NCBI GenBank assembly: GCA_947458545.1
Contig: CANGYH010000001.1
Span: 310,001 to 374,000 of the forward strand
DNA length: 64,000 nt
Direction of reading: 5' to 3'
Source: Cytophagaceae bacterium
GTDB taxonomy: Bacteria; Bacteroidota; Bacteroidia; Cytophagales; Flexibacteraceae
Numbering within the stretch: the stretch's first letter is position 1; every line of letters starts with the position of its first letter. Below the pieces are notes generated by a model. It searched no databases. It was not told the origin of the DNA and saw only the letters and a list, made by a program, of their open reading frames with translations. A program made the position numbers and the translations under genes. This document shows, piece after piece, positions 49,599-58,893 of this stretch.

Positions 49599-50195
49599 GT
49601 GGCTGCACCTAAAAAGATTAAACTAGAGATTCTGGGGCTGTCATCGAGCCAGTCCCAGAATAGTTCTTTTGCCCTGGTATTGGGCGAGGAGGGCGGCAAC
49701 CGAAGGTTGCCTATCATTATTGGCATGTTCGAGGCTCAGGCCATTGCCATCGAAATTGAGAAAATCGTTCCCAACAGGCCCATGACACATGACCTGTTCA
49801 AGACGTTTGCCGAGGCCTTTGACTTTTATGTTGAAGAGGTAATCATCTATGGCCTCAAGGAGGGCGTGTTTTACGCACACATCGTATGCTCTAATGATGT
49901 GCGCACCTTTGAGGTGGATGCTCGACCGAGCGATGCCATCGCCATCGGCCTTCGCTTTGGGGCAGGCATCTATACCTACGAGAATATCATGTCTGAGGCT
50001 GGGATCATCGTAAACAGCGACGATGACGACGAGGCCCAGCCAGCTGCGTCTGCTCCGCAGCCGAAGAAATCCTGGGCTGAAACACTCAAAGACACCCCGA
50101 CCGATCAGCTTCAGCAAATGCTTGACGAAACGCTGGCACGAGAAGACTACGAGAAGGCTGCCAAAATCCGAGACGAGCTCAATCGTCGTAATTAG
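49599..50195 (+). CDS. Bifunctional nuclease family protein (DUF151) with UVR tail
   Basis: 198 residues from a GTG at 49599. The DUF151 domain is at about 5-135: LPIIIGMFEAQAIAIEIE, RPMTHDLFKTFAEAF and DARPSDAIAIGLRFGAGIY. A Ser/Asp/Ala/Pro linker follows, then a UVR (UvrB/UvrC) motif at about 165-198 (LQQMLDETLAREDYEKAAKI). Some DUF151 proteins cleave nucleic acids; activity here is unproven. The UVR motif suggests contact with a partner protein. A terminator follows 24 bases on. Confidence 0.92.
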   Translation: MAAPKKIKLEILGLSSSQSQNSSFALVLGEEGGNRRLPIIIGMFEAQAIAIEIEKIVPNRPMTHDLFKTFAEAFDFYVEEVIIYGLKEGVFYAHIVCSNDVRTFEVDARPSDAIAIGLRFGAGIYTYENIMSEAGIIVNSDDDDEAQPAASAPQPKKSWAETLKDTPTDQLQQMLDETLAREDYEKAAKIRDELNRRN

Positions 50196-50212
50196 GCAAA
50201 GCAATTACTGCC

Positions 50213-50244
50213 AAAAAAAGGCCCTCTAACAAGAGGGCCTTTTT
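50213..50244. terminator. Terminator of the etf-DUF151 transcript
   Basis: GGCCCTCT, loop AACA and AGAGGGCC, followed by five T and preceded by seven A, so it can work in both directions. Confidence 0.85.
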
Positions 50245-50255
50245 GTATCCAAGCA

Positions 50256-50288
50256 AAAGGGGCTATCGCCAACGGCGATAACCCCTTT
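50256..50288 (-). terminator. Terminator of the alaS-gltA run
   Basis: AAAGGGG and TATCGCC pair with GGCGATA and CCCCTTT around a three-base loop with one mismatch; on the minus strand T bases follow. It lies 22 bases after the citrate synthase stop. Confidence 0.8.
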
Positions 50289-50309
50289 AGAAAGCCTAGG
50301 TTGGCCGCC

Positions 50310-51593
50310 TTAGCGCTGCGCCATCGGCACGTAGTTGCGCTCAGTTGCTCCGGTATAGATCTGACGAGGCCTGCCGATAGGCTCCTTGCGCTCGTTCATT
50401 TCTTTCCATTGTGCAATCCAGCCAGGCAGGCGGCCCAGGGTGAACATCACCGTGAACATATCCGTAGGGATGCCCAAAGCACGGTAGATGATACCCGAGT
50501 AGAAATCCACGTTCGGGTACAGCTTGCGCTCTACAAAGTAGGGGTCAGACAGGGCCACCTCTTCCAGGCGTTTGGCTATGTCAAGCACAGGGTCGTTGAT
50601 GCCCAGGCTCGTCAGCACATCGTCTGCGGCCTTCTTGATGATTTTGGCGCGAGGATCAAAGTTTTTGTAAACGCGGTGCCCAAAGCCCATCAGTCTGAAA
50701 CTGTCGTTCTTGTCTTTGGCCTTGGCAATGTACTTGTCTACGTTGCCACCATCCGCTTTTATGGCCTCCAGCATCTCAATCACCTCTTGGTTGGCGCCGC
50801 CGTGCAGAGGACCCCACAAGGCATTTATTCCGGCCGACACCGACGAGTAAAGGCTTGCCTTAGAAGAACCAACGATGCGAACCGTGCTGGTAGAGCAGTT
50901 TTGCTCATGGTCAGCATGCAGAATGAGCAGTTTGTCTAACGCGCGGGCAACTACGGGGTTTACTTGGTAGTCGTCAACGGGTAGGGCAAACATCATGCTC
51001 ATGAAGTTAGAGCAGTAGTTGTGCTTGTTGTTGGGGTAGTTTACCGGGTGGCCGATGGAGTGCTTGTACGTCCAGGCGGCGATGGTAGGTGCCTTGGCCA
51101 ACAGCCTGATGATTGTCAGGTCGATATACTCCTTGCTACGTTCGTAGATGGCTTCGGGGTAAAATGCCGTCAGCGAGCAGATAATGCTGGCCATTACACC
51201 CATCGGGTGGGCCTTGGCCGGAAAGCCAGAAAGTATCTTATGGAAGTCCTCGTGCACAAGCGTGTGCAGGCGGATGTCTTGCTCAAACTTAGAGAATTGA
51301 TCAGCCGTGGGTAATTCGCCGTAGATAAGCAGATAAGCAACCTCTAAAAAGGTGCTGCTCTCGGCAAGCTGCTCGATGGGATAGCCCCTGTAGCGAAGGA
51401 TACCTTCTTCACCATCCAAAAACGTGATGGCACTTTGGGTGGCACCCGTGTTTTTGTAACCGGTGTCTAGGGTCACGTACCCAGACAGGTCGCGCAGGGC
51501 GCTGATGTCGATGGCTAGTTCTTTTTCTGTACCTTCTACAACGGGCAACTCGTAGGTTTTGCCGTCCAGAATGATCTGGGCTGTTCTACTCAT
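50310..51593 (-). CDS. gltA: Citrate synthase
   Basis: 427 residues, the type II (hexameric, NADH-sensitive in some bacteria) length. Catalytic positions: the His in GPLHGGANQ and the Asp in YPNVDFYSG, plus HADHEQNCSTSTVR and FGHRVYKNFDPRA. An N-terminal beta-sheet domain (ILDGKTYELPVVEGTE) is present, typical of GltA. It condenses acetyl-CoA and oxaloacetate at the entry of the TCA cycle. It is last in a six-gene run, 23 bases after truB. Confidence 0.96.
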   Translation of the reverse strand: MSRTAQIILDGKTYELPVVEGTEKELAIDISALRDLSGYVTLDTGYKNTGATQSAITFLDGEEGILRYRGYPIEQLAESSTFLEVAYLLIYGELPTADQFSKFEQDIRLHTLVHEDFHKILSGFPAKAHPMGVMASIICSLTAFYPEAIYERSKEYIDLTIIRLLAKAPTIAAWTYKHSIGHPVNYPNNKHNYCSNFMSMMFALPVDDYQVNPVVARALDKLLILHADHEQNCSTSTVRIVGSSKASLYSSVSAGINALWGPLHGGANQEVIEMLEAIKADGGNVDKYIAKAKDKNDSFRLMGFGHRVYKNFDPRAKIIKKAADDVLTSLGINDPVLDIAKRLEEVALSDPYFVERKLYPNVDFYSGIIYRALGIPTDMFTVMFTLGRLPGWIAQWKEMNERKEPIGRPRQIYTGATERNYVPMAQR

Positions 51594-51616
51594 GATACTG
51601 ACAAGTGTTATTCAAT

Positions 51617-52372
51617 TTACCCGACTTGGCCATCGATTGTTTGCAAATCCGTAGCTGTGGGTGGTGGTGGTGCGAGCTGGGCCCGTAGGCCATGCAAATG
51701 TTGCGCAAGTTTAGCCACGGGCCACGAATCTTCTACCGTAAAATTTCCGATTCTGGTACGCCGAAGTTCCGATAGGTAGGCACCTGTGCCTAAATCCATG
51801 CCCAAATCGCGTGCCAAAGACCTTATATACGTTCCTTTTGAGCAAACTATCCGTGCCCGGAGCGTGGGATAATCGTAGGCTAATAGCTCGAAGGTATAGA
51901 TAGAGATAGGCTTGGCCTTTAACTCCACCTCCTTGCCTTTCCGTGCCAGCTCGTAGGCGCGGGTTCCGTTGACCATTACGGCTGAAAAAATAGGTGGAAT
52001 TTGCTCCTGTGGGCCCGTTAGCCTTTCGATAGCCTGTTCAACTTGAGCCAAGGCCGGGGCTAGGGGAGTGGGTTCTGTGGTGATAACCTCACTTTCCAGG
52101 TCGAAAGATGCCGTCGTTGCACCAAGTACAAAGGTGGCCACGTACTCTTTGTCTGCTCCCTGAATGCTATCTATCGTCTTCGTTTTCTTGCCGGTGCAGC
52201 ACACCAACAGCCCGGTAGCCAGAGGGTCGAGCGTGCCCGCGTGGCCAATTTTTTTGAACTTGCCCGCAGCCCGAATCTTTTTAACGACGTCGAAGCTCGT
52301 CCACGTTAATGGCTTGTCTAGCAACAAAATGTCACCATCGTCTGTGTTGGGTACAAAATGGTCTGCATCCAT
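51617..52372 (-). CDS. truB: tRNA pseudouridine-55 synthase
   Basis: 251 residues from the ATG at 52372; the much longer frame to 52549 overlaps uppP and is discarded. The catalytic Asp49 is in GHAGTLDPLATGLL, after DKPLTWTSFDVV, and later SKGTYIRSLARDLG and AYLSELRRTRIGNF. It makes pseudouridine 55 in tRNAs. It starts two bases after uppP ends; this ftsX-DUF3098-uppP-truB order is typical of Bacteroidota. Confidence 0.95.
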   Translation of the reverse strand: MDADHFVPNTDDGDILLLDKPLTWTSFDVVKKIRAAGKFKKIGHAGTLDPLATGLLVCCTGKKTKTIDSIQGADKEYVATFVLGATTASFDLESEVITTEPTPLAPALAQVEQAIERLTGPQEQIPPIFSAVMVNGTRAYELARKGKEVELKAKPISIYTFELLAYDYPTLRARIVCSKGTYIRSLARDLGMDLGTGAYLSELRRTRIGNFTVEDSWPVAKLAQHLHGLRAQLAPPPPTATDLQTIDGQVG

Positions 52373-52374
52373 AC

Positions 52375-53163
52375 TTATAGCGAGAGCTGAACCCCCAACA
52401 GCGGCAGCAGCAGTAGTAATGCCCCAACGGCAATCCGGTAGTAGCCAAACGGCCTGAACCCAGCGCGCATCAATACGCCGATAAAAGCTTTTATGGCAAG
52501 GATAGCCACCACAAAGGCCACTATGTTGCCAACAGCCAAAAGCAACCATTGATCTGAGCTCGCTTGCAAAAGCTGGTCTTTATACTTGAGCAGCTTTAGC
52601 CCAGAGGCCGCGGCCATGGTAGGTACCGCAAGCAAAAAACTGAATTCGGCCGCCTGCTCTTTTGAAAGCCCTTGCGCTTGCCCGCCAATGATGGTTGCCG
52701 CAGACCTACTAACGCCCGGCACCATTGAGATGCTCTGGAAAAGGCCAATGGCCGCGGCTTTGCCAAGCGTTAGCTCTTCAAGCGTATTCTTGTTGTTCTT
52801 AAACCACTTATCTACAAAAAGCAGAACTACACCTCCCAGGCACAACGATGCAGCAACAACCTGCACACTTTCTAAAAGGCTGTCCACATAATCATCTAGC
52901 AGTAGGCCTAGAATTGCCGTTGGCACAAACGCGGCCATCAGCTTTAGGTAGATGCTGAAGCTGCGCAGCAGGCGGTCTCGGTACAATACTAGGACGGACA
53001 GTATGGCTCCGAACTGGATGTTGACCTCGAAGAACTTGACAAAATCGTCGTTGCTGATGCCCAGAAAATGGGAGACGATAATCATATGGCCCGTGCTCGA
53101 TACGGGCAAAAACTCTGTAAGGCCCTCTACAACGGCCAGCAGAATGGCTTGCCAAAGATTCAC
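52375..53163 (-). CDS. uppP: Undecaprenyl-diphosphatase
   Basis: 262 residues from the GTG at 53163, fixed by its four-base GTGA overlap with the upstream gene. Motifs: VEGLTEFLPVSSTGHMI near the start and QSISMVPGVSRSAATI in the middle, with seven to eight helices. It removes one phosphate from undecaprenyl diphosphate on the outer face of the inner membrane, recycling the cell-wall lipid carrier. The extra 60 codons of the longer frame are antisense-like and not membrane-compatible. Confidence 0.95.
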   Translation of the reverse strand: MNLWQAILLAVVEGLTEFLPVSSTGHMIIVSHFLGISNDDFVKFFEVNIQFGAILSVLVLYRDRLLRSFSIYLKLMAAFVPTAILGLLLDDYVDSLLESVQVVAASLCLGGVVLLFVDKWFKNNKNTLEELTLGKAAAIGLFQSISMVPGVSRSAATIIGGQAQGLSKEQAAEFSFLLAVPTMAAASGLKLLKYKDQLLQASSDQWLLLAVGNIVAFVVAILAIKAFIGVLMRAGFRPFGYYRIAVGALLLLLPLLGVQLSL

Positions 53164-53384
53164 GCCTGCTCTTGAGACTTGTTGTGCCCGGTAGTGCTCA
53201 TGATGGCAACTACGGGTACCAAGAAACCAGCCAGGCAAATGATAGCACCCACCGTAAGCCCCATAGTGCCAAACCCATACTCGGCCGGATCCGTGTACAT
53301 CAAAATCAGCCCGATGGCGATTAAGGCGATGGAAGCAAAGAACCATAGACGGTTCACATGCAGAAATTCAGGAGATTTACCCAT
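53160..53384 (-). CDS. DUF3098 membrane protein
   Basis: 74 residues with two hydrophobic helices at about 14-30 and 39-63. The family is a small membrane protein found only between ftsX and uppP in Bacteroidota. Its job is unknown; the conserved place suggests a link to division or wall-lipid recycling. It overlaps uppP by four bases and follows ftsX by 12. Confidence 0.9.
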   Translation of the reverse strand: MGKSPEFLHVNRLWFFASIALIAIGLILMYTDPAEYGFGTMGLTVGAIICLAGFLVPVVAIMSTTGHNKSQEQA

Positions 53385-53396
53385 TGGGCTGGCAGT

Positions 53397-54254
53397 TTAG
53401 ATGAGTTTGTCTAGCGGCAGTCGCAAATAGCGACGTATGGTTAGGTAGCTGGTAGCCATGCCTAACAAAAGGCCCAGCAGCAAAATGCCAACGCATACTG
53501 CCCCGAGCGCGGGCAAAGGTAAGAAAGCAGCCGCGTCTGGCACCTGCCGCACCAGGCTGTAATAGAGCGTCAGCAAAACGGCAATGGCAAGTGCCCCGCT
53601 TATGAGGCTCAGCCTGGCGGCGTTGCCTACAAATGGCCTGAGCACAAAGCTTGGCCTGGCACCCACAAGTTGCATAGAGCGCACTAAAAATCGCTTGCTA
53701 AACAACTGGAGGCTAACCGTATTGCTAACCAGGGCCGACGCTGCCAACACAAGCAGCAAGGCAATGCCCCCAAGCACAAATGCGCCTGCCTGCAGGTTCC
53801 GGGCCAGGCTTTGTGCCAAAGAGCGTAGGTAGGTTACTTCAAACACACCCTTAACGCTGGCAATCTGTTTGCGGGCAAGCTCCAGGTTCTCTGGGGTGTT
53901 GGCATCGCCCAGTAAACCAATCTCGTAATAGTCTCGCAAGGGGTTACTTCCTAAAAAGGCAACAAAATCTTCGCCGCTGCTGGCCTTAAAATCTTCTGCT
54001 GCTTGGCCGCGCGTAACCAGATTAAAGGATACCTGGCCGGCTGGTGCTATCCCGTTTAGCGCGGTGGCGATGTCGTCTTTAGCCTGGGCCAGTTGTTGGG
54101 CAGAGATGTCCTTGTCCATGTAGGCATGGAGCAGAACCCGGCTTCGCAGATACCCACTGATATTGCCCGCAGCCAGCAACAGCGATGAAAAGACACCCAC
54201 CAGCATCAGCGCCAGCGCCGTCGAGAATACTACGATAAACCCTGGAGTTTTCAT
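53397..54254 (-). CDS. ftsX: Cell division protein FtsX
   Basis: 285 residues with four membrane helices: one near the start, then three after about 155. The periplasmic loop between helices 1 and 2 (about 35-155) is the FtsX extracellular domain; NTVSLQLFSKRFLVRSMQLVGA is the permease signature. With FtsE it switches on peptidoglycan hydrolases at the septum. ftsE is not adjacent. Start and alaS stop overlap in ATGA. Confidence 0.93.
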   Translation of the reverse strand: MKTPGFIVVFSTALALMLVGVFSSLLLAAGNISGYLRSRVLLHAYMDKDISAQQLAQAKDDIATALNGIAPAGQVSFNLVTRGQAAEDFKASSGEDFVAFLGSNPLRDYYEIGLLGDANTPENLELARKQIASVKGVFEVTYLRSLAQSLARNLQAGAFVLGGIALLLVLAASALVSNTVSLQLFSKRFLVRSMQLVGARPSFVLRPFVGNAARLSLISGALAIAVLLTLYYSLVRQVPDAAAFLPLPALGAVCVGILLLGLLLGMATSYLTIRRYLRLPLDKLI

Positions 54255-56905
54255 GCTTTCAGTGCTTGTTGGGCAGCTTCGGCTGCGGCCTCAATGGCTG
54301 CCGCCATGCCTTCGGCGCGTTTGCCGCCTGCCGTGGCATAAAAGAGCTGGCCACCGCCCCCACCTTGGATGTGAGGCCCCGCCACCTTGACAAGTGCACG
54401 TGCATCCAGCTTTTGGCTCTCTTGTAGCTCTGCACCGACATAAATGCTTACCAAAGGCTTGTCGTCTGCCAAAGACCCCAAGATGACAACACTGTTTGGC
54501 TCCGCTTTGCCAATCTCAAAAACGAGGGTCTTAGCCGCCTCAGCCGAAATTTCCTGTACTCCTGCAATGAGCTTAATAGTGCCCAGGGTTCGAGCCGTAG
54601 CCAACAAGCTAGCTTGCAGCTGCCCCAGGCTGGCAGCCTCAAGATCTTTTAGGCGGCGGCGCAAGGCAGCGTTTTCGTCTTGCAATTGGCCGATTTGATG
54701 GGCCACCGAGGTTGAGCTTTTAAACATGGCTGCCGCCTGCGCCAGTGCCTTTTGCTGATGAGCAAGGCGTTGCAGGGCTCCCTTGCCAGTTACGGCAATA
54801 ATACGCCGAACCCCCGCCGCTACAGATGACTCTGTTACTAGCGTGCATAGCCGGATGGCCTGCGTGTTGGCCACGTGGGTGCCACCGCAAAGCTCGACAG
54901 AAAATTCAGGGTCGAAGGTGATTACGCGGACTACATCTCCGTACTTCTCTCCAAACAAAGCCATGGCCCCCATGGCCACTGCCTCGGCGTGTGGCACATA
55001 GCGGCGCTCCTGCAGTGGGATAGCCTGCCCCACACGGTCGTTGATGATGGCCTCAATGGCTTCAAGCTCTTCTTCGGTAACCTTGGCCGGGTGGCTAAAG
55101 TCGAACCGTAGCTCCTCATCGCTAACGAGGCTGCCTTTTTGCTGTACGTGTTTGCCCAATACTTGGCGCAATGCCGCATGCAGCAAGTGTGTGGCCGAGT
55201 GATTTGCGCTGATGTCTGTGCGGCGGTCGGCGTTTACTTGCGCCAGCCAAGTACCAGGTTGTTGTAGCCAAGCCTCAAACTCGTCAGACACGATCACGTA
55301 TTGCAGGTCATTTTCCTTCTTTGTGTCCAACACCGGCACAACCCAGCCCTGGTGCTCCAGATTTTGTAAGGTACCTGTGTCGCCTATTTGTCCTCCGCTT
55401 TCAGCGTAAAAGGGGCTGTCTGCCAGCACCACCTGAATTAGCCGCTCGCCTTGGGCTTCTACGGCGCGGGTACGGCGCACCTGTGTCTGGCAGGTCAAGG
55501 TATCATAGCCAACAAAAACGCTGGCAGCGTCGGGGCTTACCTCTAGCCAATCGGCATAGGCTACGGCCCCCGCCTTGCGGCTACGCTCTTTTTGCTTGGC
55601 CATTTCGGCTTCAAAGCCGGCCTCGTCTATGGAAAGGCCTGCCTCTCTGGCCAGCAGGGCCGTCAAATCTACCGGAAAGCCGTAGGTATCATAGAGCTCA
55701 AACACGGCAGTGCCAATGATAGTGCCCGACGCAGCCGTACCCTTAAGCTCGTCAAACTTGCGGATACCGCTCTCTAGCGTGCGCAGAAAGCCAGCTTCTT
55801 CTTCGTAGATGCACTTGGCCACAAAGTCTTGCTGCTGGTGCAGCTCATCGAATACACCGCCGAACTGCGCTGCAAGCACCGGCACCAATTGGTGCAGAAA
55901 AGGCTTGCGCTGGCCTAAGAAAGAGTATCCGTAGCGTACGGCCCGCCGCAATATCCGCCTGATAACGTACCCCGCTTTGGCATTGCCCGGCAACTGCCCG
56001 TCGGTTATGGCAAAGCTTATCGCACGGATGTGGTCTGCAATTACGCGGAAGGCGATGTCCACCTTCTCGTCTTGCCCGTAGGGCTTGCCACTAATCTGGC
56101 CTATCTTATCTAAAAGCGGTGTAAAAACGTCCGTATCGTAATTGCTTTGCTTGCCCTGTATAGCCCTGCAGAGTCGCTCGAAGCCCATGCCGGTATCTAC
56201 GTGCTGGGCAGGCAGGCGCTCTAGCGTCCCATTGGCCAACCGGTTGAACTCCATGAAAACATTGTTCCAGATTTCAATCACCTGCGGATGGTCGTTGTTT
56301 ACCAGTTCCCGGCCGGGGGTGGCTCGGTCTGCCGCTGGGCGCATGTCATAATGAATCTCCGTACAGGGGCCACAAGGTCCCTGGTCGCCCATCTCCCAGA
56401 AGTTGTCCTTCTTGGAGCCGAAGAGGATGCGCTCCTCCGGCAGGTATTGTTTCCAGAGCTCGAAGCTTTCCTCGTCTCGGGCAAGGCCTTCCTTTTCGTC
56501 GCCTCCAAACACGGTGGCGTAGATAGACTCCACGTCCAGCTTGTAATGGTTCACCAGCAAGTCCCAACTCCAGGCAATAGCGTCTTTTTTGAAGTAGTCT
56601 CCAAAAGACCAGTTGCCCAGCATCTCGAACAACGTATGGTGGTAGGTATCCAGGCCCACATCCTCAAGATCGTTGTGCTTGCCCGAAACACGCAGACACT
56701 TTTGCGTATCGGCAACGCGGGGCGTGGGTGCGGGCTTGTTGCCCAAAAAGTAGTCTTTAAACTGGTTCATACCCGCGTTGGTAAACATCAACGTCGGGTC
56801 GTTTTTTACCACAAGTGGAGCCGAGGGCACGATGGTATGGCCTTTACCAGCGAAATAATCAAGAAACGTTTGGCGGATGGAGCGAGCGTCGAGCATGGAG
56901 CGCAT
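54251..56905 (-). CDS. alaS: Alanyl-tRNA synthetase
   Basis: 884 residues, the full-length form. Class II motifs: PTLMFTNAGMNQFKDYFLG, GNWSFGDYFKKDAI and GFERLCRAIQGK; the editing domain has HSATHLLHAALRQVLG with the HxxxH and CGGTH zinc motifs; the C-Ala domain ends in GPHIQGGGGGQLFYATAGGK. Start at 56905 or three codons later. It heads the six-gene run. A full -7 box is at 56980-56987. Confidence 0.97.
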   Translation of the reverse strand: MRSMLDARSIRQTFLDYFAGKGHTIVPSAPLVVKNDPTLMFTNAGMNQFKDYFLGNKPAPTPRVADTQKCLRVSGKHNDLEDVGLDTYHHTLFEMLGNWSFGDYFKKDAIAWSWDLLVNHYKLDVESIYATVFGGDEKEGLARDEESFELWKQYLPEERILFGSKKDNFWEMGDQGPCGPCTEIHYDMRPAADRATPGRELVNNDHPQVIEIWNNVFMEFNRLANGTLERLPAQHVDTGMGFERLCRAIQGKQSNYDTDVFTPLLDKIGQISGKPYGQDEKVDIAFRVIADHIRAISFAITDGQLPGNAKAGYVIRRILRRAVRYGYSFLGQRKPFLHQLVPVLAAQFGGVFDELHQQQDFVAKCIYEEEAGFLRTLESGIRKFDELKGTAASGTIIGTAVFELYDTYGFPVDLTALLAREAGLSIDEAGFEAEMAKQKERSRKAGAVAYADWLEVSPDAASVFVGYDTLTCQTQVRRTRAVEAQGERLIQVVLADSPFYAESGGQIGDTGTLQNLEHQGWVVPVLDTKKENDLQYVIVSDEFEAWLQQPGTWLAQVNADRRTDISANHSATHLLHAALRQVLGKHVQQKGSLVSDEELRFDFSHPAKVTEEELEAIEAIINDRVGQAIPLQERRYVPHAEAVAMGAMALFGEKYGDVVRVITFDPEFSVELCGGTHVANTQAIRLCTLVTESSVAAGVRRIIAVTGKGALQRLAHQQKALAQAAAMFKSSTSVAHQIGQLQDENAALRRRLKDLEAASLGQLQASLLATARTLGTIKLIAGVQEISAEAAKTLVFEIGKAEPNSVVILGSLADDKPLVSIYVGAELQESQKLDARALVKVAGPHIQGGGGGQLFYATAGGKRAEGMAAAIEAAAEAAQQALKA

Positions 56906-56960
56906 ATTGGGGCAAAAGGCAAGCGCACAATGCCAGACCCGCCCCCGGGGTACAGCTGCC

Positions 56961-56968
56961 TACTTTTG
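56961..56968 (+). promoter_or_regulatory. Candidate -7 box of tatD
   Basis: TACTTTTG is a full match to TAnnTTTG and identical to the dnaB box. It lies 29 bases before the TTG start of tatD. A -33 element is not clear. Confidence 0.45.
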
Positions 56969-56979
56969 TTACTTTGCCT

Positions 56980-56987
56980 CAAAAATA
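56980..56987 (-). promoter_or_regulatory. Candidate -7 box of alaS
   Basis: The minus strand reads TATTTTTG, a full match to TAnnTTTG, about 75 bases before the alaS start. It faces the tatD box at 56961-56968, so the two promoters would be back to back and overlapping. Confidence 0.45.
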
Positions 56988-56997
56988 GCCCTCCGTT

Positions 56998-57792
56998 TTG
57001 CAGTTCTTCGACACGCACGCCCATTTGGACGATGCCCTGGCCAAAGGTTTACTACCTGCGCAGATGGAAGCCGCACGCCTGGCAGGCGTTTGTGGCATTG
57101 CCTTACCCAACTGCGACCTAGGTACGTTAGATGCCGTGCTGGCCGTAGCCAGAGCGTATCCTACGCTGGTTTGGCCCATGTGCGGGCTGCACCCAACCTA
57201 TGTAGGGCCAGATGCAGAAGCGCAGTTGGCTACCCTAAAGTCGGCTGCCGCCGATACTACCCACCAGTGGGTAGCTATTGGCGAAATAGGTTTAGACCTC
57301 TACTGGAAGCAAGACAACCTGCCCCGGCAACAAGAGGTGCTGGAGCAGCAATGCCGTTGGGCGTTAGACCTGGGCCTGCCGGTTGTCTTGCACAGCCGCA
57401 GCGCTTTTGCTCAAACCTTAGAGGTTGTGCAAGGCTTTGGGGGGCACCTAAGGGGTGTCTTCCATTGCTTTACAGGCTCAATAGATGAGGCCCGGCAGGC
57501 CATAGAACTTGGCTTTTACCTGGGTATAGGGGGGAATGTAACCTACAAAAACAACCCTACCATAGAGACATTGCGCCACATCGGGCTAGACCGCGTTGTA
57601 CTTGAGACAGACAGCCCCTACCTTGCGCCTGTGCCCTACAGAGGCAAGCCCAATCAGCCCGCTTATGTGGCGTTGGTAGGGCATTTTATTGCCGAGCGAC
57701 TAGGTTTGTCTTTAGAGGCCCTTGCCTTTGAAACCACGCGCAACGCCCATACGCTATTTGCGCTGCCACACCACAGCGCCTCCAAGCCATGA
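56998..57792 (+). CDS. tatD: TatD-family hydrolase
   Basis: 264 residues from a TTG start (no ATG available). Metal ligands: His in DTHAHLDD (both), Glu in GEIGLDLYW, His in VLHSRSA, His in FHCFTG and Asp in ETDSPYLAP. The family are metal-dependent DNases/hydrolases, here in the YcfH/TatD form. The stop overlaps the asparaginase start in ATGA. Confidence 0.93.
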   Translation: MQFFDTHAHLDDALAKGLLPAQMEAARLAGVCGIALPNCDLGTLDAVLAVARAYPTLVWPMCGLHPTYVGPDAEAQLATLKSAAADTTHQWVAIGEIGLDLYWKQDNLPRQQEVLEQQCRWALDLGLPVVLHSRSAFAQTLEVVQGFGGHLRGVFHCFTGSIDEARQAIELGFYLGIGGNVTYKNNPTIETLRHIGLDRVVLETDSPYLAPVPYRGKPNQPAYVALVGHFIAERLGLSLEALAFETTRNAHTLFALPHHSASKP

Positions 57793-58880
57793 AAAGGATT
57801 TTCTACAAGAATGTCCACTATAAAACTGTAACCATCGCCACACGGGGCGAGGGTGTCAGCCGCACGTCGTTGCTGGTTATCTATACCGGCGGCACGCTGG
57901 GTATGGTCTTCGACGAAAAGGAGCGCCATTTGGTACCCTTTGATTTTGAGCAGATCTTAGAGAAAATCCCCGAGCTAAACGAGTTTGAGTTTAGCCTGAC
58001 GGTGATCAGCTTCAACCAACTCATAGACTCGGCCAACGTTACCCCGGCGCATTGGGTAGCCCTGGCAACACTGATTGAAGAGAATTACCACCGCTTCGAC
58101 GGATTTGTGATTATCCATGGCACCGATACCATGGCTCACAGTGCCTCTGCGCTAAGTTTCTTGTTAGAGAACCTGAACAAGCCAGTCATCTTCACAGGGG
58201 CCCAGTTGCCCATCGGTGCCGTGCGGACCGATGCCCGAGAGAATCTCATCTCTGCCTTAGAGATTGCCTCTGCCCGTAAAGATGGCCGCCCGATGGTGAC
58301 AGAAGTCTGCATCGTATTTAACAACAAACTTTTGCGAGGCTGCCGGGCCAAAAAGGTAGAATCTGCCCAGTTTGCCGCCTTCGACTCGGCCAACTATCCG
58401 CCCCTGGCAGAGTGCGGCACCCGCATTGTGTTTAATCCGCTGGTTATCAAACCTTACCAGCCCTTTAGTGATTTGAGGGTATATAAAAAGATGGATACGC
58501 GCGTAGCCATCTTGCGCCTGTTTCCGGGTATAGACGAAAATACTGTCCGAGCCATTTTGCAAATACCCGATCTGCAAGGGCTTGTGCTAGAGACGTATGG
58601 CAGCGGCAATGCCCCAACCCGCAGTTGGTTTATACAGGCCTTGCAAGAGGGGATAGAACGTGGGCTACATGTACTCAACGTAAGCCAGTGTATTGGGGGG
58701 ACGGTACTTCAGGGGCGCTATGAAACCAGCAAAGCCCTAAGCCAAATTGGCGTTATTGGAGGGGCCGACATTACCACCGAGGCTGCCATCACCAAGATGA
58801 TGTACCTGCTGGCCAACGTAGAATCTCATGCCGAGGTAGCCAAGGCTTTGGGCAAATCCATCCGCGGCGAGATGACCTAG
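57789..58880 (+). CDS. ansA: Type I L-asparaginase
   Basis: 363 residues. The first catalytic Thr is Thr33 in IYTGGTLGM; the second is in IIHGTDTMAHSASALS. A GAQLPIGAVRTDARENLI stretch and VLETYGSGNAP follow as in AnsA. The enzyme hydrolyses asparagine in the cytoplasm. It starts in the ATGA overlap with tatD and is followed after 13 bases by the DUF2461 gene. Confidence 0.94.
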   Translation: MKRIFYKNVHYKTVTIATRGEGVSRTSLLVIYTGGTLGMVFDEKERHLVPFDFEQILEKIPELNEFEFSLTVISFNQLIDSANVTPAHWVALATLIEENYHRFDGFVIIHGTDTMAHSASALSFLLENLNKPVIFTGAQLPIGAVRTDARENLISALEIASARKDGRPMVTEVCIVFNNKLLRGCRAKKVESAQFAAFDSANYPPLAECGTRIVFNPLVIKPYQPFSDLRVYKKMDTRVAILRLFPGIDENTVRAILQIPDLQGLVLETYGSGNAPTRSWFIQALQEGIERGLHVLNVSQCIGGTVLQGRYETSKALSQIGVIGGADITTEAAITKMMYLLANVESHAEVAKALGKSIRGEMT

Positions 58881-58893
58881 CCCTAAGATTATC

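Noticed and set aside
50301-50939. 212-codon plus-strand frame opposite citrate synthase
   Set aside because: It crosses the gltA stop and the conserved catalytic region on the other strand and shows no protein signature.
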